Assembly (NCBI GenBank): GCA_951813545.1
Contig: OX638352.1
Location: 1,674,001-1,738,000, forward strand
Direction: 5' to 3'
Source: an uncultured Poribacteria bacterium
GTDB taxonomy: Bacteria > Poribacteria > WGA-4E > WGA-3G
DNA length: 64,000 nt
The notes beneath the pieces were generated by a model. That model saw only the letters and a program-made list of their open reading frames with translations, was not told the DNA's origin and did not search any database. Shown piece by piece: positions 9,451 through 18,072 of this stretch. The position numbers and the translations under genes were made by a program. How positions within the stretch are numbered: the first letter of the stretch is position 1; each line of letters starts with the position of its first letter.

Positions 9451-9599
9451 AAACCACCTCTGTTTCGTTTTTAGACATTTTACTATAGAAAGGGGCAGGT
9501 TTCAAGTGCATATTTGAGGCTGCTCCGATCCATTCACGGAGTAAGGAATCGGGGTCCCCTCCTACAGAAACGTTGAATGGCTCTGCTCAGAAAAAACAT

Positions 9600-9628
9600 T
9601 TGACAAAAATAGAAATCGCTCGTATAAT
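9600..9628 (+). promoter_or_regulatory. Consensus sigma-70 promoter for the phyH operon
   Basis: TTGACA at 9600-9605, a 17-bp spacer, and TATAAT at 9623-9628: both hexamers match consensus exactly. The start of transcription would fall near 9635, leaving a leader of about 55 bases before the first gene. Confidence 0.85.
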
Positions 9629-9689
9629 TCTCGCGCGAACCATCAGTGGACTTTATTAACATATGTCAATTACAGATGGAGAGGTGCAC

Positions 9690-10505
9690 ATGACACCCAA
9701 ACAGCGATACCTTTTTGATTTAATGGGGTATATTCACCTGAAAAACGTCCTCAGCGATGAAGAATTGAAAAACGCACAGGATGCCGTCGAGCGATGCGTC
9801 CAAACCCCGCAGGATGAGCTACCACCCGGTATTAGTTATGGTGGCGGTGGTTATTCCAACGGCTTTTCGTTTGATAAATCGCTTGAGGCACTCACACTTC
9901 ATCCGAAAACATGGCCAATCGTGAAGGAACTCACCGATAATAAGCCCCGTTTTAATCGAGGCAGCCTCGTTGCTAAGGGACCAGAGCACGATCAAGTTAT
10001 CGGTAAGCTGCACTGTGCCCGTGAAGATTGTGGATGGCAGACCCGCCGCTATGACACAAAGGATGGACAGATTCACTGTAACGACTTCGTCGTCTTCTTC
10101 TATTTCGCCGATGTCCATCCGGGTGATGGTGGTTTAGTTGTCCTACCGGGTTCTCACAAAGCAAACTTTGAACGTCCGGAGGGGATCTTCTTTCCAGACC
10201 CAGAAGATCCACCCGAGGAACTGCATCCTGCGTTAGTGAATGTGACAGCGCGTGCTGGCGATGCGATTGTCCTGTCCGAACTGCTAACGCACGGGGTTCT
10301 CATCTGGAAACCGAAGGACCGGTATCGGCGGTTTATCATTTTGCGTTACAAAACACAGTTTTTTCAAGACACCAAGGGACCCAGGGATCCGTTTCCGCCT
10401 GAGGTGATGGAACGACTTTCCCCTGAAACCATTGAACTTGCGCGGCCCGCATCTTATACGCATATCAAGGACATTGTCAAAAGTGAACATGTCCGGTTAA
10501 CTTGA
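9690..10505 (+). CDS. Phytanoyl-CoA dioxygenase (PhyH) family protein 1
   Basis: This encodes 271 residues of the Fe(II)/2-oxoglutarate oxygenase family. The start at 9690 (MTPKQRYLFDLMGY) has GGAGAGG upstream and matches the next gene. An ATG at 9663 lacks a ribosome site. Typical family segments are FFYFADVHPGDGG, LPGSHKANF and LLTHGVLIWKPKDRYRRFI, the last giving the distal histidine and the 2-oxoglutarate arginine. The usual HxD ligand pair is not obvious: the window shows LHCARED and IHCND instead. The substrate is unknown. It is first in a four-gene plus-strand operon, 12 bp before a paralogue. Confidence 0.88.
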   Translation: MTPKQRYLFDLMGYIHLKNVLSDEELKNAQDAVERCVQTPQDELPPGISYGGGGYSNGFSFDKSLEALTLHPKTWPIVKELTDNKPRFNRGSLVAKGPEHDQVIGKLHCAREDCGWQTRRYDTKDGQIHCNDFVVFFYFADVHPGDGGLVVLPGSHKANFERPEGIFFPDPEDPPEELHPALVNVTARAGDAIVLSELLTHGVLIWKPKDRYRRFIILRYKTQFFQDTKGPRDPFPPEVMERLSPETIELARPASYTHIKDIVKSEHVRLT

Positions 10506-10517
10506 AAGGAATCGAAA

Positions 10518-11357
10518 ATGACACCAGAACAACGCTATCTATTCGACGTTACAGGCTACTTGCACATCAAAGGTGCTGTCACAGGGGATGCCCTCAAGGA
10601 AGCACAAGAGGCTGTGGATCGGTATATTCATACGCCGCTTGATGAACGTCCGGAAGGATTTACGACGCGCCCCCGTGAGTTAGAGCCAGGCAAAGGTGGA
10701 AGATATGAAAACGGATTCGCTTTCGACAGGTCGCTTGAAGTGATGACGGTGCATCCGGCTATCTGGCCCCTTGTCAAAGAGTTCACCTACGATAAACCGC
10801 GGTTTGTCACCGGCACCCTCACACTTGAACAGCATAACCCCGATAGGCAACCGTCGGGAACAAACCCAGCAGGTTTACACTGCGCGCGTGAGGGACGACA
10901 GTGGTCAACTCGCTATGAGGTTCAGAATAGCCAGATCTACTGTAACGATTTCGTGGCGTTCTTCTATTTGACAGATGTGCAGCCCGGCGACGGTGGACTT
11001 ATTGTCATCCCCGGCTCGCATAAGAGCAAATTTGCGAGACCTGAAGATCTGCTCACTCCAGGACCTGATGGCATTGATCCGGAACCAGATGATGTTTTCA
11101 CCAATCTCACACCTAAGGCAGGTGACTTTCTCGTCATCTCCGAACTGTTGACACACGGCGTTTTACAGTGGAAACCGAAGGACCGAGACAGACGTTTCCT
11201 TATTCTCCGTTATCGCCCACAATACGATGGTAAGCAAAGTCTACCGGAGACAATCGTCAACCGTTTAACGCCTGAAGTTCAGGAACTTGTGCAAACGGCA
11301 TCTTATGGACATACGAAAGAAATTGTTAAACAAGACGTTGTGAAGTTGACAGTTTAG
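10518..11357 (+). CDS. Phytanoyl-CoA dioxygenase (PhyH) family protein 2
   Basis: This 279-residue tandem paralogue of the preceding gene shares MTPxQRYLFD at the start, LHCARE, CNDFVxFFY, PGDGGL, PGSHK and ELLTHGVLxWKPKDR. AAAGGA precedes the ATG. The first of the two candidate metal positions differs from paralogue 1: IHCND becomes IYCND and HCARED becomes HCAREG. Only the LHCARE histidine and glutamate are kept in both, so they may be the true ligands (inference). The likely reaction is hydroxylation of a small organic molecule. Expanded PhyH families are a feature of poribacterial genomes (established knowledge). Confidence 0.88.
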   Translation: MTPEQRYLFDVTGYLHIKGAVTGDALKEAQEAVDRYIHTPLDERPEGFTTRPRELEPGKGGRYENGFAFDRSLEVMTVHPAIWPLVKEFTYDKPRFVTGTLTLEQHNPDRQPSGTNPAGLHCAREGRQWSTRYEVQNSQIYCNDFVAFFYLTDVQPGDGGLIVIPGSHKSKFARPEDLLTPGPDGIDPEPDDVFTNLTPKAGDFLVISELLTHGVLQWKPKDRDRRFLILRYRPQYDGKQSLPETIVNRLTPEVQELVQTASYGHTKEIVKQDVVKLTV

Positions 11358-11421
11358 CGGAAACCTTTCACGACAGGAATAATCTCCTGATCTCAACAGC
11401 GAAACGCAATGGAGGAATCCA

Positions 11422-12462
11422 ATGGGAACACAATACCGCGTCTGTATTGTTGGCTGTGGCAGAATGGGTGGCACGATTGATGAGGAAGTCCGTGCAACAC
11501 CGCATGGTGCGTTACCCTATTCGCACGCCGCAGGATATACTGCTTTCGATCAGACAGAACTTGTCGCCGCTGCAGATGTAGTCGAAGAGAAGGCACAATA
11601 TGTCTGCGACAAATGGAATATCCCGAAGTATTACTTAGACTATCGTGAGATGATCCTCGAAGAAAAACCGGATATTGTCAGCATCGCTACACGTCCTGGT
11701 AACCATGCCGATATCACGCAATTTGCGGCAGAAAATGGCGTGAAGGGTATCTATTGCGATAAACCGCTTTGTGCTTCTATGGAAGAGGCAGATGCGATGG
11801 TAGAGGTGTGCGAAAAATACAATGTCAAGTTCAACCTCGGTACGCAGCGGCGTTACACGCCGGGATACATCAAAATGCGTGAGATCCTCGAAAGCGGTGA
11901 ACTTGGCGACAGACGTTCTGTCATCGCCTATAGCGGCGGTTCTGCTCTCTGGGGATATACGCACGCAGCGGATATGCTCCTCTTTTTAGCAAGCGATTCT
12001 CCAATAGAATACGTGCAAGGCAACGTTGCTGTCGACGACGCTGATTTTGAGGACAACCGCACCGAAACCGATCCGGGTATCGTAATGGGATTTATCCGTT
12101 TTCAGAATGGTATTAACGGTATCAGTATCCCCGGCACGGCTTATGAATTTGAGGTGCATTGTAGCGAAGGTACAGTGCGTGCACTCAATAATGGACTCGG
12201 TTTTCACCTCCGCAAACGGCAAGGGCAGTTCAACGAGATCTTGGAAGCGCAATTTCCACCATACGAACGGAAAAGCGGCACTGTCGGTTGTATTGAAGAC
12301 ATCGTTGATGCGATTGAAACCGACACCGAGACGCAAGGCAACATTCATCTCGCACACCGAAGCACTGAAATGGTCTTCGCAATCGTTGATTCACAACGAC
12401 AGCAGGGTATACGGGTGCCGATGCCGATGGAAAATCGGGCACTCTACCTCGGAAGGTGGTAA
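11422..12462 (+). CDS. Gfo/Idh/MocA family NAD(P)-dependent oxidoreductase 1
   Basis: This encodes 346 residues. The N-terminal Rossmann fold starts with VCIVGCGRMGG. The family's EKP motif appears as GIYCDKPLC, and the C-terminal alpha/beta dimerisation domain follows. The start at 11422 has GGAGGAATCC upstream. Family members oxidise or reduce sugars, inositols or pseudo-glycosides at a ring carbon. The specific substrate is unknown. It is the third gene of the phyH operon, 64 bp after PhyH 2 and 4 bp before the methyltransferase gene, which suggests the four products share a pathway. Confidence 0.9.
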   Translation: MGTQYRVCIVGCGRMGGTIDEEVRATPHGALPYSHAAGYTAFDQTELVAAADVVEEKAQYVCDKWNIPKYYLDYREMILEEKPDIVSIATRPGNHADITQFAAENGVKGIYCDKPLCASMEEADAMVEVCEKYNVKFNLGTQRRYTPGYIKMREILESGELGDRRSVIAYSGGSALWGYTHAADMLLFLASDSPIEYVQGNVAVDDADFEDNRTETDPGIVMGFIRFQNGINGISIPGTAYEFEVHCSEGTVRALNNGLGFHLRKRQGQFNEILEAQFPPYERKSGTVGCIEDIVDAIETDTETQGNIHLAHRSTEMVFAIVDSQRQQGIRVPMPMENRALYLGRW

Positions 12463-12466
12463 ACCT

Positions 12467-13276
12467 ATGCACAGAAAAAGTCGGAAAGCCGCAGACGCAC
12501 TTGGCGGGTTTCCAAAAACCCTTAAAATTTTCCTAGGCACTGCAGGTGTGTTGCTCCTGCTGAATCACGCAGCAACGGTGCCACGCGGCGAGTCGCAATC
12601 AGAGACCGAACCTACGCGCCCAGCGAGTACAATTTACAAGAAGCGTTCACGAAGTCGAGACGGTATCGGCAAATTGTACATGGGACGTGAAATCTCTCAG
12701 GTAATGGGGCACCAAGGTGCGGAATGGTTGGAACGTCCGGAACGTGAACACGAGGAGATGCCGACCCTCCTTGTTGAGCTACTGAAACTCAAAGAAGGAG
12801 ATGTCGTAGCAGACATCGGCATCGGCACGGGTTATATCGCTCGGCGCATCTCTCCGAAAATCGGTGAGACAGGGATCATCTACGGCGTTGATATTCAGCA
12901 AGAAATGCTCGACCTGCTCTCTGAGAAGATGGCGGAGGCAGGTATTACAAATGTCAAAGGGGTTTTGGGCACTATCACCGACCCGAAATTGCCACCAGAA
13001 TCGGTAGACTTGGTGATTATGGTGGATGTCTACCACGAGTTCTCGCATCCGTATGAGATGATGAAGAACATCTGTCGTGCGCTCAAAACAGGTGGCAGAG
13101 TTGCTTTCGTGGAATATCGTGCTGAAGATCCACATGTGCCCATCAAACGGCTGCACAAGATGAGTGAGTTACAGGTGATCAAGGAGGCAACACCACATCC
13201 GCTTTCTTGGATAGAGACGCTTGAGGACCTACCGTGGCAGCATATTATTATTTTTGAGAAGGTTGCGACAGAATAG
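12467..13276 (+). CDS. Membrane-anchored class I SAM methyltransferase
   Basis: This encodes 269 residues from the ATG at 12467, four bases after the preceding stop, with GGAAGG as ribosome site. A longer frame reading back through the oxidoreductase gene is a shadow. An N-terminal hydrophobic stretch (FLGTAGVLLLLN, about residues 21-33) looks like a signal anchor. The SAM-binding glycine motif is VVADIGIGTGYIA, followed by GVDIQQEML (motif II) and LVIMVDVYHEF (motif IV). The substrate is unknown. Operon position suggests it modifies a product of the PhyH/Gfo enzymes (inference). Confidence 0.85.
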   Translation: MHRKSRKAADALGGFPKTLKIFLGTAGVLLLLNHAATVPRGESQSETEPTRPASTIYKKRSRSRDGIGKLYMGREISQVMGHQGAEWLERPEREHEEMPTLLVELLKLKEGDVVADIGIGTGYIARRISPKIGETGIIYGVDIQQEMLDLLSEKMAEAGITNVKGVLGTITDPKLPPESVDLVIMVDVYHEFSHPYEMMKNICRALKTGGRVAFVEYRAEDPHVPIKRLHKMSELQVIKEATPHPLSWIETLEDLPWQHIIIFEKVATE

Positions 13277-13356
13277 GTAGACTTACACAAATCGGTAAAA
13301 GTGCTTACTGGGCGGAGTTTTCTTGAGAAACCTCGCTTGCCGCCTTGAAGACAGAA

Positions 13357-13716
13357 TCAATCGCACCAAATAGGAGGGGTGCCTACAATGAGTATGCCCA
13401 ATTCGGATCTTGTTGAGACAAAGTAGTCGGGCGTGCCGCTCAGCGTTTCATCGTAGGCAAGAGGTTCCTTTATCCATAGGGCGTAGTTAGCAGCGTACGC
13501 TTTATACACTTCCCGCAAAACAGGGTAGATAACGGCTTCACAACGCGCGCCCTCAGAAGCGAAAACAGGAATATACTGTCTGCTAAATTCCAACTCTTGC
13601 AGAAATTGTTCCGAAGGTAACACGTTTTCCTCAATCTTTATGAAGTCATTTTCGATGTGTCGAATGCCAAATCTTTTCTGAACGTCAGGGATCTTCTTGA
13701 AATCAATAAAAGCCAT
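13357..13716 (-). pseudogene. Truncated restriction-endonuclease-like protein
   Basis: This encodes 119 residues, starting MAFIDFKKIPDVQKRF. The C-terminus reaches GTPDYFVSTRSELGILIVGTP and then ends abruptly in PPIWCD. That segment resembles the first half of a PD-(D/E)xK-type core (GxPDY... followed normally by a strand with ExK), which is absent here. I infer a 3'-truncated or frameshifted nuclease-like gene. It retains a good divergent promoter at 13780-13808. A functional short protein cannot be excluded. No partner methylase or toxin gene is nearby. Confidence 0.5.
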
Positions 13717-13779
13717 TCTGTTGCTCCTTGATGAAATCTCCTGTGTGCCATTCGGTTCGCTCTTAATATCAATACAAGA

Positions 13780-13808
13780 ATCATACTACGTTTACCCCAG
13801 AGTGTCAA
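13780..13808 (-). promoter_or_regulatory. Sigma-70 promoter, minus strand
   Basis: On the minus strand TTGACA (13808-13803), a 17-bp spacer and TATGAT (13785-13780) point at the truncated gene starting at 13716. Confidence 0.7.
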
Positions 13809-13840
13809 CAAAAACCGAATGTCTCCATGAGAAGAAATAT

Positions 13841-13869
13841 TTGACAAAAACATAACTGTATCGTAAAAT
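13841..13869 (+). promoter_or_regulatory. Sigma-70 promoter for the cytochrome/DUF1501 cluster
   Basis: TTGACA at 13841-13846, a 17-bp spacer and TAAAAT at 13864-13869, divergent from the minus-strand promoter 33 bp away. The leader to the GTG at 14004 is about 130 bases and contains a small hairpin, CAAGTTGCAGCTTG, near 13929-13944. Confidence 0.75.
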
Positions 13870-14003
13870 ATAGCAATATTGCTAAACCTTTTGGTTAACG
13901 AAGCGTCACAATTGCTAATTCTATTATAGCAAGTTGCAGCTTGCGTTTTTTAATACAGAAAATCTGCGTGCTGCCTACAACGCTGAAAAGGGAGAGAATT
14001 CCA

Positions 14004-17000
14004 GTGAAGATCGCTAACAATACGATACCACTAACGGGAACCATATTGGTGTGCTTCTGCCTCGCCGTGTTAGGAGTATTTTCGGCATTTGCAGAACATC
14101 ACGAAACGGAACAAGCCAGCATAAATTACAATCTCGACATCCGTCCCATTCTTGCGGATAACTGCTACGCTTGTCATGGACCGGATGCCAAGACCCGACA
14201 GGCGAACCTACGGGTTGATACGAAAGCGGGCGCGTTCTCTGAACCGAGTGGATATCCAGTAATTGTCCCCGGTAAACCAGAAGAGAGCGAACTCCATCTT
14301 CGCATCGTATCGAATGATGACAACTACCGCATGCCACCTGCGGACTTCAATAAGACGCTGACACCGGCACAGATTGAAGCCATTACGCAGTGGATTCGCG
14401 AAGGTGCAACATGGGAAGAGCATTGGGCATTTATTACACCGGTCAGCCCGACACCCCCCGATGTCCAGAATACAGATTGGGTCAGAAATCCCATTGATGC
14501 ATTTATCCTCTCACGTCTTGAAAAAGAAGGCTTACAACCCGCAAGCGAAGCCGATAAACGAACGCTCATCCGTCGCCTCAGTTTCGATCTTACCGGCTTA
14601 CCACCAACACGCGAAGAGATCCATCAATTCCTTGCAGACGATTCACCCGACGCTTACGAAAAAGTTATTGATGCTTTCATGGCAAAGCCCGAATACGGGG
14701 AGCACCTCGCGCGCTTCTGGCTCGATGTCGCACGCTACGGCGATACCCATGGACTCCATTTAGATAACTACCGTGAAATGTGGCCCTACCGCGATTGGGT
14801 TATCGAGGCATTTAATAAAAACATGTCGTTCGATCAGTTCACGATTGAGCAGTTGGCAGGGGATCTCTTGCCGGAACCGACGCTTGAACAAAAGATTGCC
14901 ACTGGCTTTAATAGATGCCATGTCACGACAAGCGAGGGCGGTTCGATTGATGAGGAATACTATGTTCAGTACGCAATCGACAGAGCCGACACCACCTCCA
15001 CTGTCTGGATGGGATTAACTGTCGGATGTGCGCAGTGTCACGATCATAAATATGATCCGATCACACAGAAAGAGTTCTATCAACTCTACGCCTATTTCAA
15101 CAATATCACCGAAAATGCGATGGACGGCAACCGCAAGGACTCTCCCCCTGTTGTGAAGTTGCCGACCGCGGAGCAGGAAGCGGAACTCGCCGCGTTTGAT
15201 GAACAGATCGCCGAGCTGGATGCCCAGACGAAAGCACCCATCCCTGAACTCGATGCGACGCAAATCGCGTGGGAAAATAGAATGCCGCGCTGGACAACAC
15301 TGAAACCGACCTCGCTCTACTCAAAAGGCGGTGCGATGCTCGAAGTCTTAGAGGACAACTCCATATTAGCCAGCGGCACCAACCCTGAACAGGAGATTTA
15401 CGAGGTCATCATAGATCTGCCACCCGGTAAATGGAGTGCCGTTCGTTTAGAAGGTCTCACGCACGAATCCTTGCCGAAAGGTGGTGTCGGTAGAAGCGAC
15501 AATAGCAACGTTGTTTTGACGGATTTCGCGCTCTTCATTGCGCCACCCGCAGATAGCGATGCCTCTCCCACAGAAGAAAGCAGTGATAGTAACGCTGAAA
15601 CGCAGGTAGAAGGTGAAACGACCGTTGATGTCGATACTGAGGCAGAAACCGGAAGCGCGCCTGCCGTTGATGTTGACACTAAGGCAGAAACAAAAGGCGA
15701 AACGACCGTTGATGTCGATACTGAGGCAGAAACGGAAACGGAAAGCGCATCCACAGATGATGCGAGCGTGGAAGGCGAGACCGAAACCACCGATCCTGAC
15801 GATCCATGGACACCCATCCAAGTTGTGCAAGCGTGGGCAGACCACGAGCAATCAATTGGGGAAAATAACCTTGGTGGTGTCGTTGCAAATGCAATCGATG
15901 ATAAACCGGAAACCGGATGGGCACTCGACAGAAGACGCGAAAATCGGCAAGCCATCTTCCTCGTTGCTACACCCTTTGGGATGGAGGGCGGTAGATTGAA
16001 AATCCGCCTCAAGCATGAATATGACTTGCGGCAGAAGCAACTCGGACGATTCCGACTTGCCCTCACAGATGCTGCGACTATCTATCCGATCGGTTCCAAA
16101 ATAACCTTAGGAAATTGGCAAGCTGCCGGTCCGTTCACCGCTGAACACGGCAACCTCGCCTTCTATCAGGTCTATGAACCTGAAACGAAAAACGTCAACA
16201 CAGGCGATACTTATGAGGTGAACGGTAAGACCATCAAATGGGAACAGCAGGCACACTGGGTTGACGAACAGGTACATAACGACATCGTCGGTGAAAACAG
16301 TGCGACCTACCTCTTCCGGAACATATCTTCTGTTACACAGCAGAAAGCACTCTTGCATATCGGAAGCAATGACGCATTGAAGGTTTGGATGAACGGCACT
16401 GAACTCCTCGCCAAAAACGTCCAACGAGATGCCGCCGCCGATCAGGAACAAGTTCAGGTGCAACTCAAGCCCGGTAACAATGCTCTGCTCCTGAAAGTCG
16501 TTAACTATTCAGGTCCTTCTGGTTTCTACTTCCGCATTGAAAGCGCACCACCGATGATTCCATCAAATATTGTCGATATCGCTGGCACATCTCGCGGCGA
16601 ACGTGAGACTGCGCAGAAAGACCAAATCCGGGATTACTATCGGAGAAATATCCCACTGGATAAGGCGGTCAATGAAAATGCACAGCGTGCCTTCGCGGAT
16701 CTGAAAACACTCTTCGCTGACTTATCGGAGGTCCAAGGAAAACGGAACACACTTGATGCGTCACTCACGACTACCCTCGTGATGCAAGAACGAGAGGAAC
16801 CGAGAGGTGCCTACGTCTTAGCACGCGGTGAATATGAAAATAGAGAGGAACAGGTTTATCCGCAAACCCCGGCAATACTATCAGCGATGCCGGAAGATGC
16901 ATCACCAAACCGCCTCGGCTTTGCCAAATGGCTGCTTTCACCGGAACATCCGCTTACTGCCCGTGTTACGATTAATCGTTTCTGGCAAAACGTCTTCGGC

Positions 17001-17861
17001 ACGGGAATTGTGAAGACATCAGAAGATTTCGGTACACAAGGCGCACCGCCAGTGCATCCGGAACTCCTTGATTGGCTCGCAACTGAATTTATTGCATCCG
17101 ACTGGGACGTGCAAACAATGCTGAAATTGATGCTCACATCGGCAACATATCGGCAGAGTGCACAGGTCACACCTGAAAAATTGGCGATCGATGCAGACAA
17201 TGTCTTGCTCTCCCGCAGTCCAAGGTACCGGCTCGATGCCGAAATCGTGCGCGATAATGCACTTACGCTCAGCGGCTTGTTGCATACCAAGGTCGGGGGT
17301 CCAAGCGTCAAACCGCCGCAACCGGATGGACTCTGGAAAGCCGTCGGGTTTACCGGATCTAATACCGACACGTTCGTTAAAGATACCGGTGCCGATAAGG
17401 TATATCGCCGGAGCCTCTACACATTCTGGAAGCGCACTGCACCGCCGCCACAGATGAACATTCTGGACGCGCCGTCACGCGAAGCCTGCACAATCCGGCG
17501 TGAACGTACCAATACGCCGATGCAGGCGTTAATGCTGATGAACGATCCGCAGTTCTTTGAAGCGGCGCGCGTTTTTGCGGAACGCACGGTTAAAGAGGGT
17601 GGTGAAACAACACAAGAACGCATCGCTTATCTCTTTGAGGCGGCTACCGCCCGACTCCCGAAACCGAAGGAAGAAACACTGCTACTGGAGACGTTCCAAA
17701 TTCACCATCAAGAGTTTGAGGCAAATCCAGAAGCAGCCAAAGAATTAATTGCTGTCGGTGAATCGCCGCCTGATGAAACCTTAGATGCAGTCGAAGTCGC
17801 TGCATGGACAATGATTGCAAATCTGATTCTCAATCTGGACGAAGTTCTGAACAAGGGGTAG
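14004..17861 (+). CDS. Planctomycete-type cytochrome c / DUF1549 / DUF1553 protein (PSD1-like)
   Basis: This exported protein has 1285 residues. The GTG at 14004 is chosen because GGGAGAG precedes it and it leads straight into a signal peptide (LVCFCLAVLGVFSAFA). An N-terminal cytochrome C domain has the heme motif CYACH in NCYACHGPD. DUF1549 follows, with a second CxxCH in CAQCHDHKYDPI. A central insert holds a Thr/Glu/Asp-rich repeat linker and a carbohydrate-binding-like module (KVWMNGTELL). DUF1553 ends the protein. The family is typical of Planctomycetota and relatives, and its role is not settled. The DUF1501 partner lies 211 bp downstream, the usual arrangement. Confidence 0.9.
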   Translation: MKIANNTIPLTGTILVCFCLAVLGVFSAFAEHHETEQASINYNLDIRPILADNCYACHGPDAKTRQANLRVDTKAGAFSEPSGYPVIVPGKPEESELHLRIVSNDDNYRMPPADFNKTLTPAQIEAITQWIREGATWEEHWAFITPVSPTPPDVQNTDWVRNPIDAFILSRLEKEGLQPASEADKRTLIRRLSFDLTGLPPTREEIHQFLADDSPDAYEKVIDAFMAKPEYGEHLARFWLDVARYGDTHGLHLDNYREMWPYRDWVIEAFNKNMSFDQFTIEQLAGDLLPEPTLEQKIATGFNRCHVTTSEGGSIDEEYYVQYAIDRADTTSTVWMGLTVGCAQCHDHKYDPITQKEFYQLYAYFNNITENAMDGNRKDSPPVVKLPTAEQEAELAAFDEQIAELDAQTKAPIPELDATQIAWENRMPRWTTLKPTSLYSKGGAMLEVLEDNSILASGTNPEQEIYEVIIDLPPGKWSAVRLEGLTHESLPKGGVGRSDNSNVVLTDFALFIAPPADSDASPTEESSDSNAETQVEGETTVDVDTEAETGSAPAVDVDTKAETKGETTVDVDTEAETETESASTDDASVEGETETTDPDDPWTPIQVVQAWADHEQSIGENNLGGVVANAIDDKPETGWALDRRRENRQAIFLVATPFGMEGGRLKIRLKHEYDLRQKQLGRFRLALTDAATIYPIGSKITLGNWQAAGPFTAEHGNLAFYQVYEPETKNVNTGDTYEVNGKTIKWEQQAHWVDEQVHNDIVGENSATYLFRNISSVTQQKALLHIGSNDALKVWMNGTELLAKNVQRDAAADQEQVQVQLKPGNNALLLKVVNYSGPSGFYFRIESAPPMIPSNIVDIAGTSRGERETAQKDQIRDYYRRNIPLDKAVNENAQRAFADLKTLFADLSEVQGKRNTLDASLTTTLVMQEREEPRGAYVLARGEYENREEQVYPQTPAILSAMPEDASPNRLGFAKWLLSPEHPLTARVTINRFWQNVFGTGIVKTSEDFGTQGAPPVHPELLDWLATEFIASDWDVQTMLKLMLTSATYRQSAQVTPEKLAIDADNVLLSRSPRYRLDAEIVRDNALTLSGLLHTKVGGPSVKPPQPDGLWKAVGFTGSNTDTFVKDTGADKVYRRSLYTFWKRTAPPPQMNILDAPSREACTIRRERTNTPMQALMLMNDPQFFEAARVFAERTVKEGGETTQERIAYLFEAATARLPKPKEETLLLETFQIHHQEFEANPEAAKELIAVGESPPDETLDAVEVAAWTMIANLILNLDEVLNKG
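15615..15733 (+). repeat. In-frame tandem repeat in the acidic linker
   Basis: A 35-base block (15615-15649) recurs exactly at 15699-15733, an 84-bp period that keeps the reading frame. It encodes TTVDVDTEAET-type units in the low-complexity linker. Repeat number may vary between strains (inference). Confidence 0.75.
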
Positions 17862-17867
17862 AAGAGT

Positions 17868-17933
17868 TTTTAATTTATTGGGTTTCTGAGCCTCGTTCCA
17901 CTCCGTTTCATGAGGGTTCTTGGTGAACTCCAA
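17868..17933 (-). repeat. Leader-type dispersed repeat (GAAACGAAGTGGAACG family), copy 1
   Basis: On the minus strand the unit runs through GAAACGGAGTGGAACG to AATTAAAAA. Related units lie at 37267-37330 and 45657-45722, where they precede minus-strand genes. Here it follows a plus-strand stop codon, so its orientation is opposite to the local genes. It fills part of the 211-bp gap before the DUF1501 gene. Confidence 0.6.
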
Positions 17934-18072
17934 CCCTTTCATACGCCCGTGGTGGTTGATTTAGCCAGAAACCACCGTGTAATGGAATGGAGCGGTGCCC
18001 AAGTTCTAATAATTAAAAACCTTGCTACACTCAGAAGTGCGGTTTGTAACCGCGCAAGGAGTTAGTTACACA

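Noticed and set aside
12107..12466. 5' extension of the methyltransferase frame through the oxidoreductase gene
   Set aside because: Overlaps a well-supported gene in another frame. The ATG at 12467 has a ribosome site and starts directly before the membrane anchor.
15398..16066. 222-codon minus-strand frame inside the cytochrome gene
   Set aside because: Low-complexity Ser/Val-rich antisense of the acidic repeat linker, with no ribosome site.
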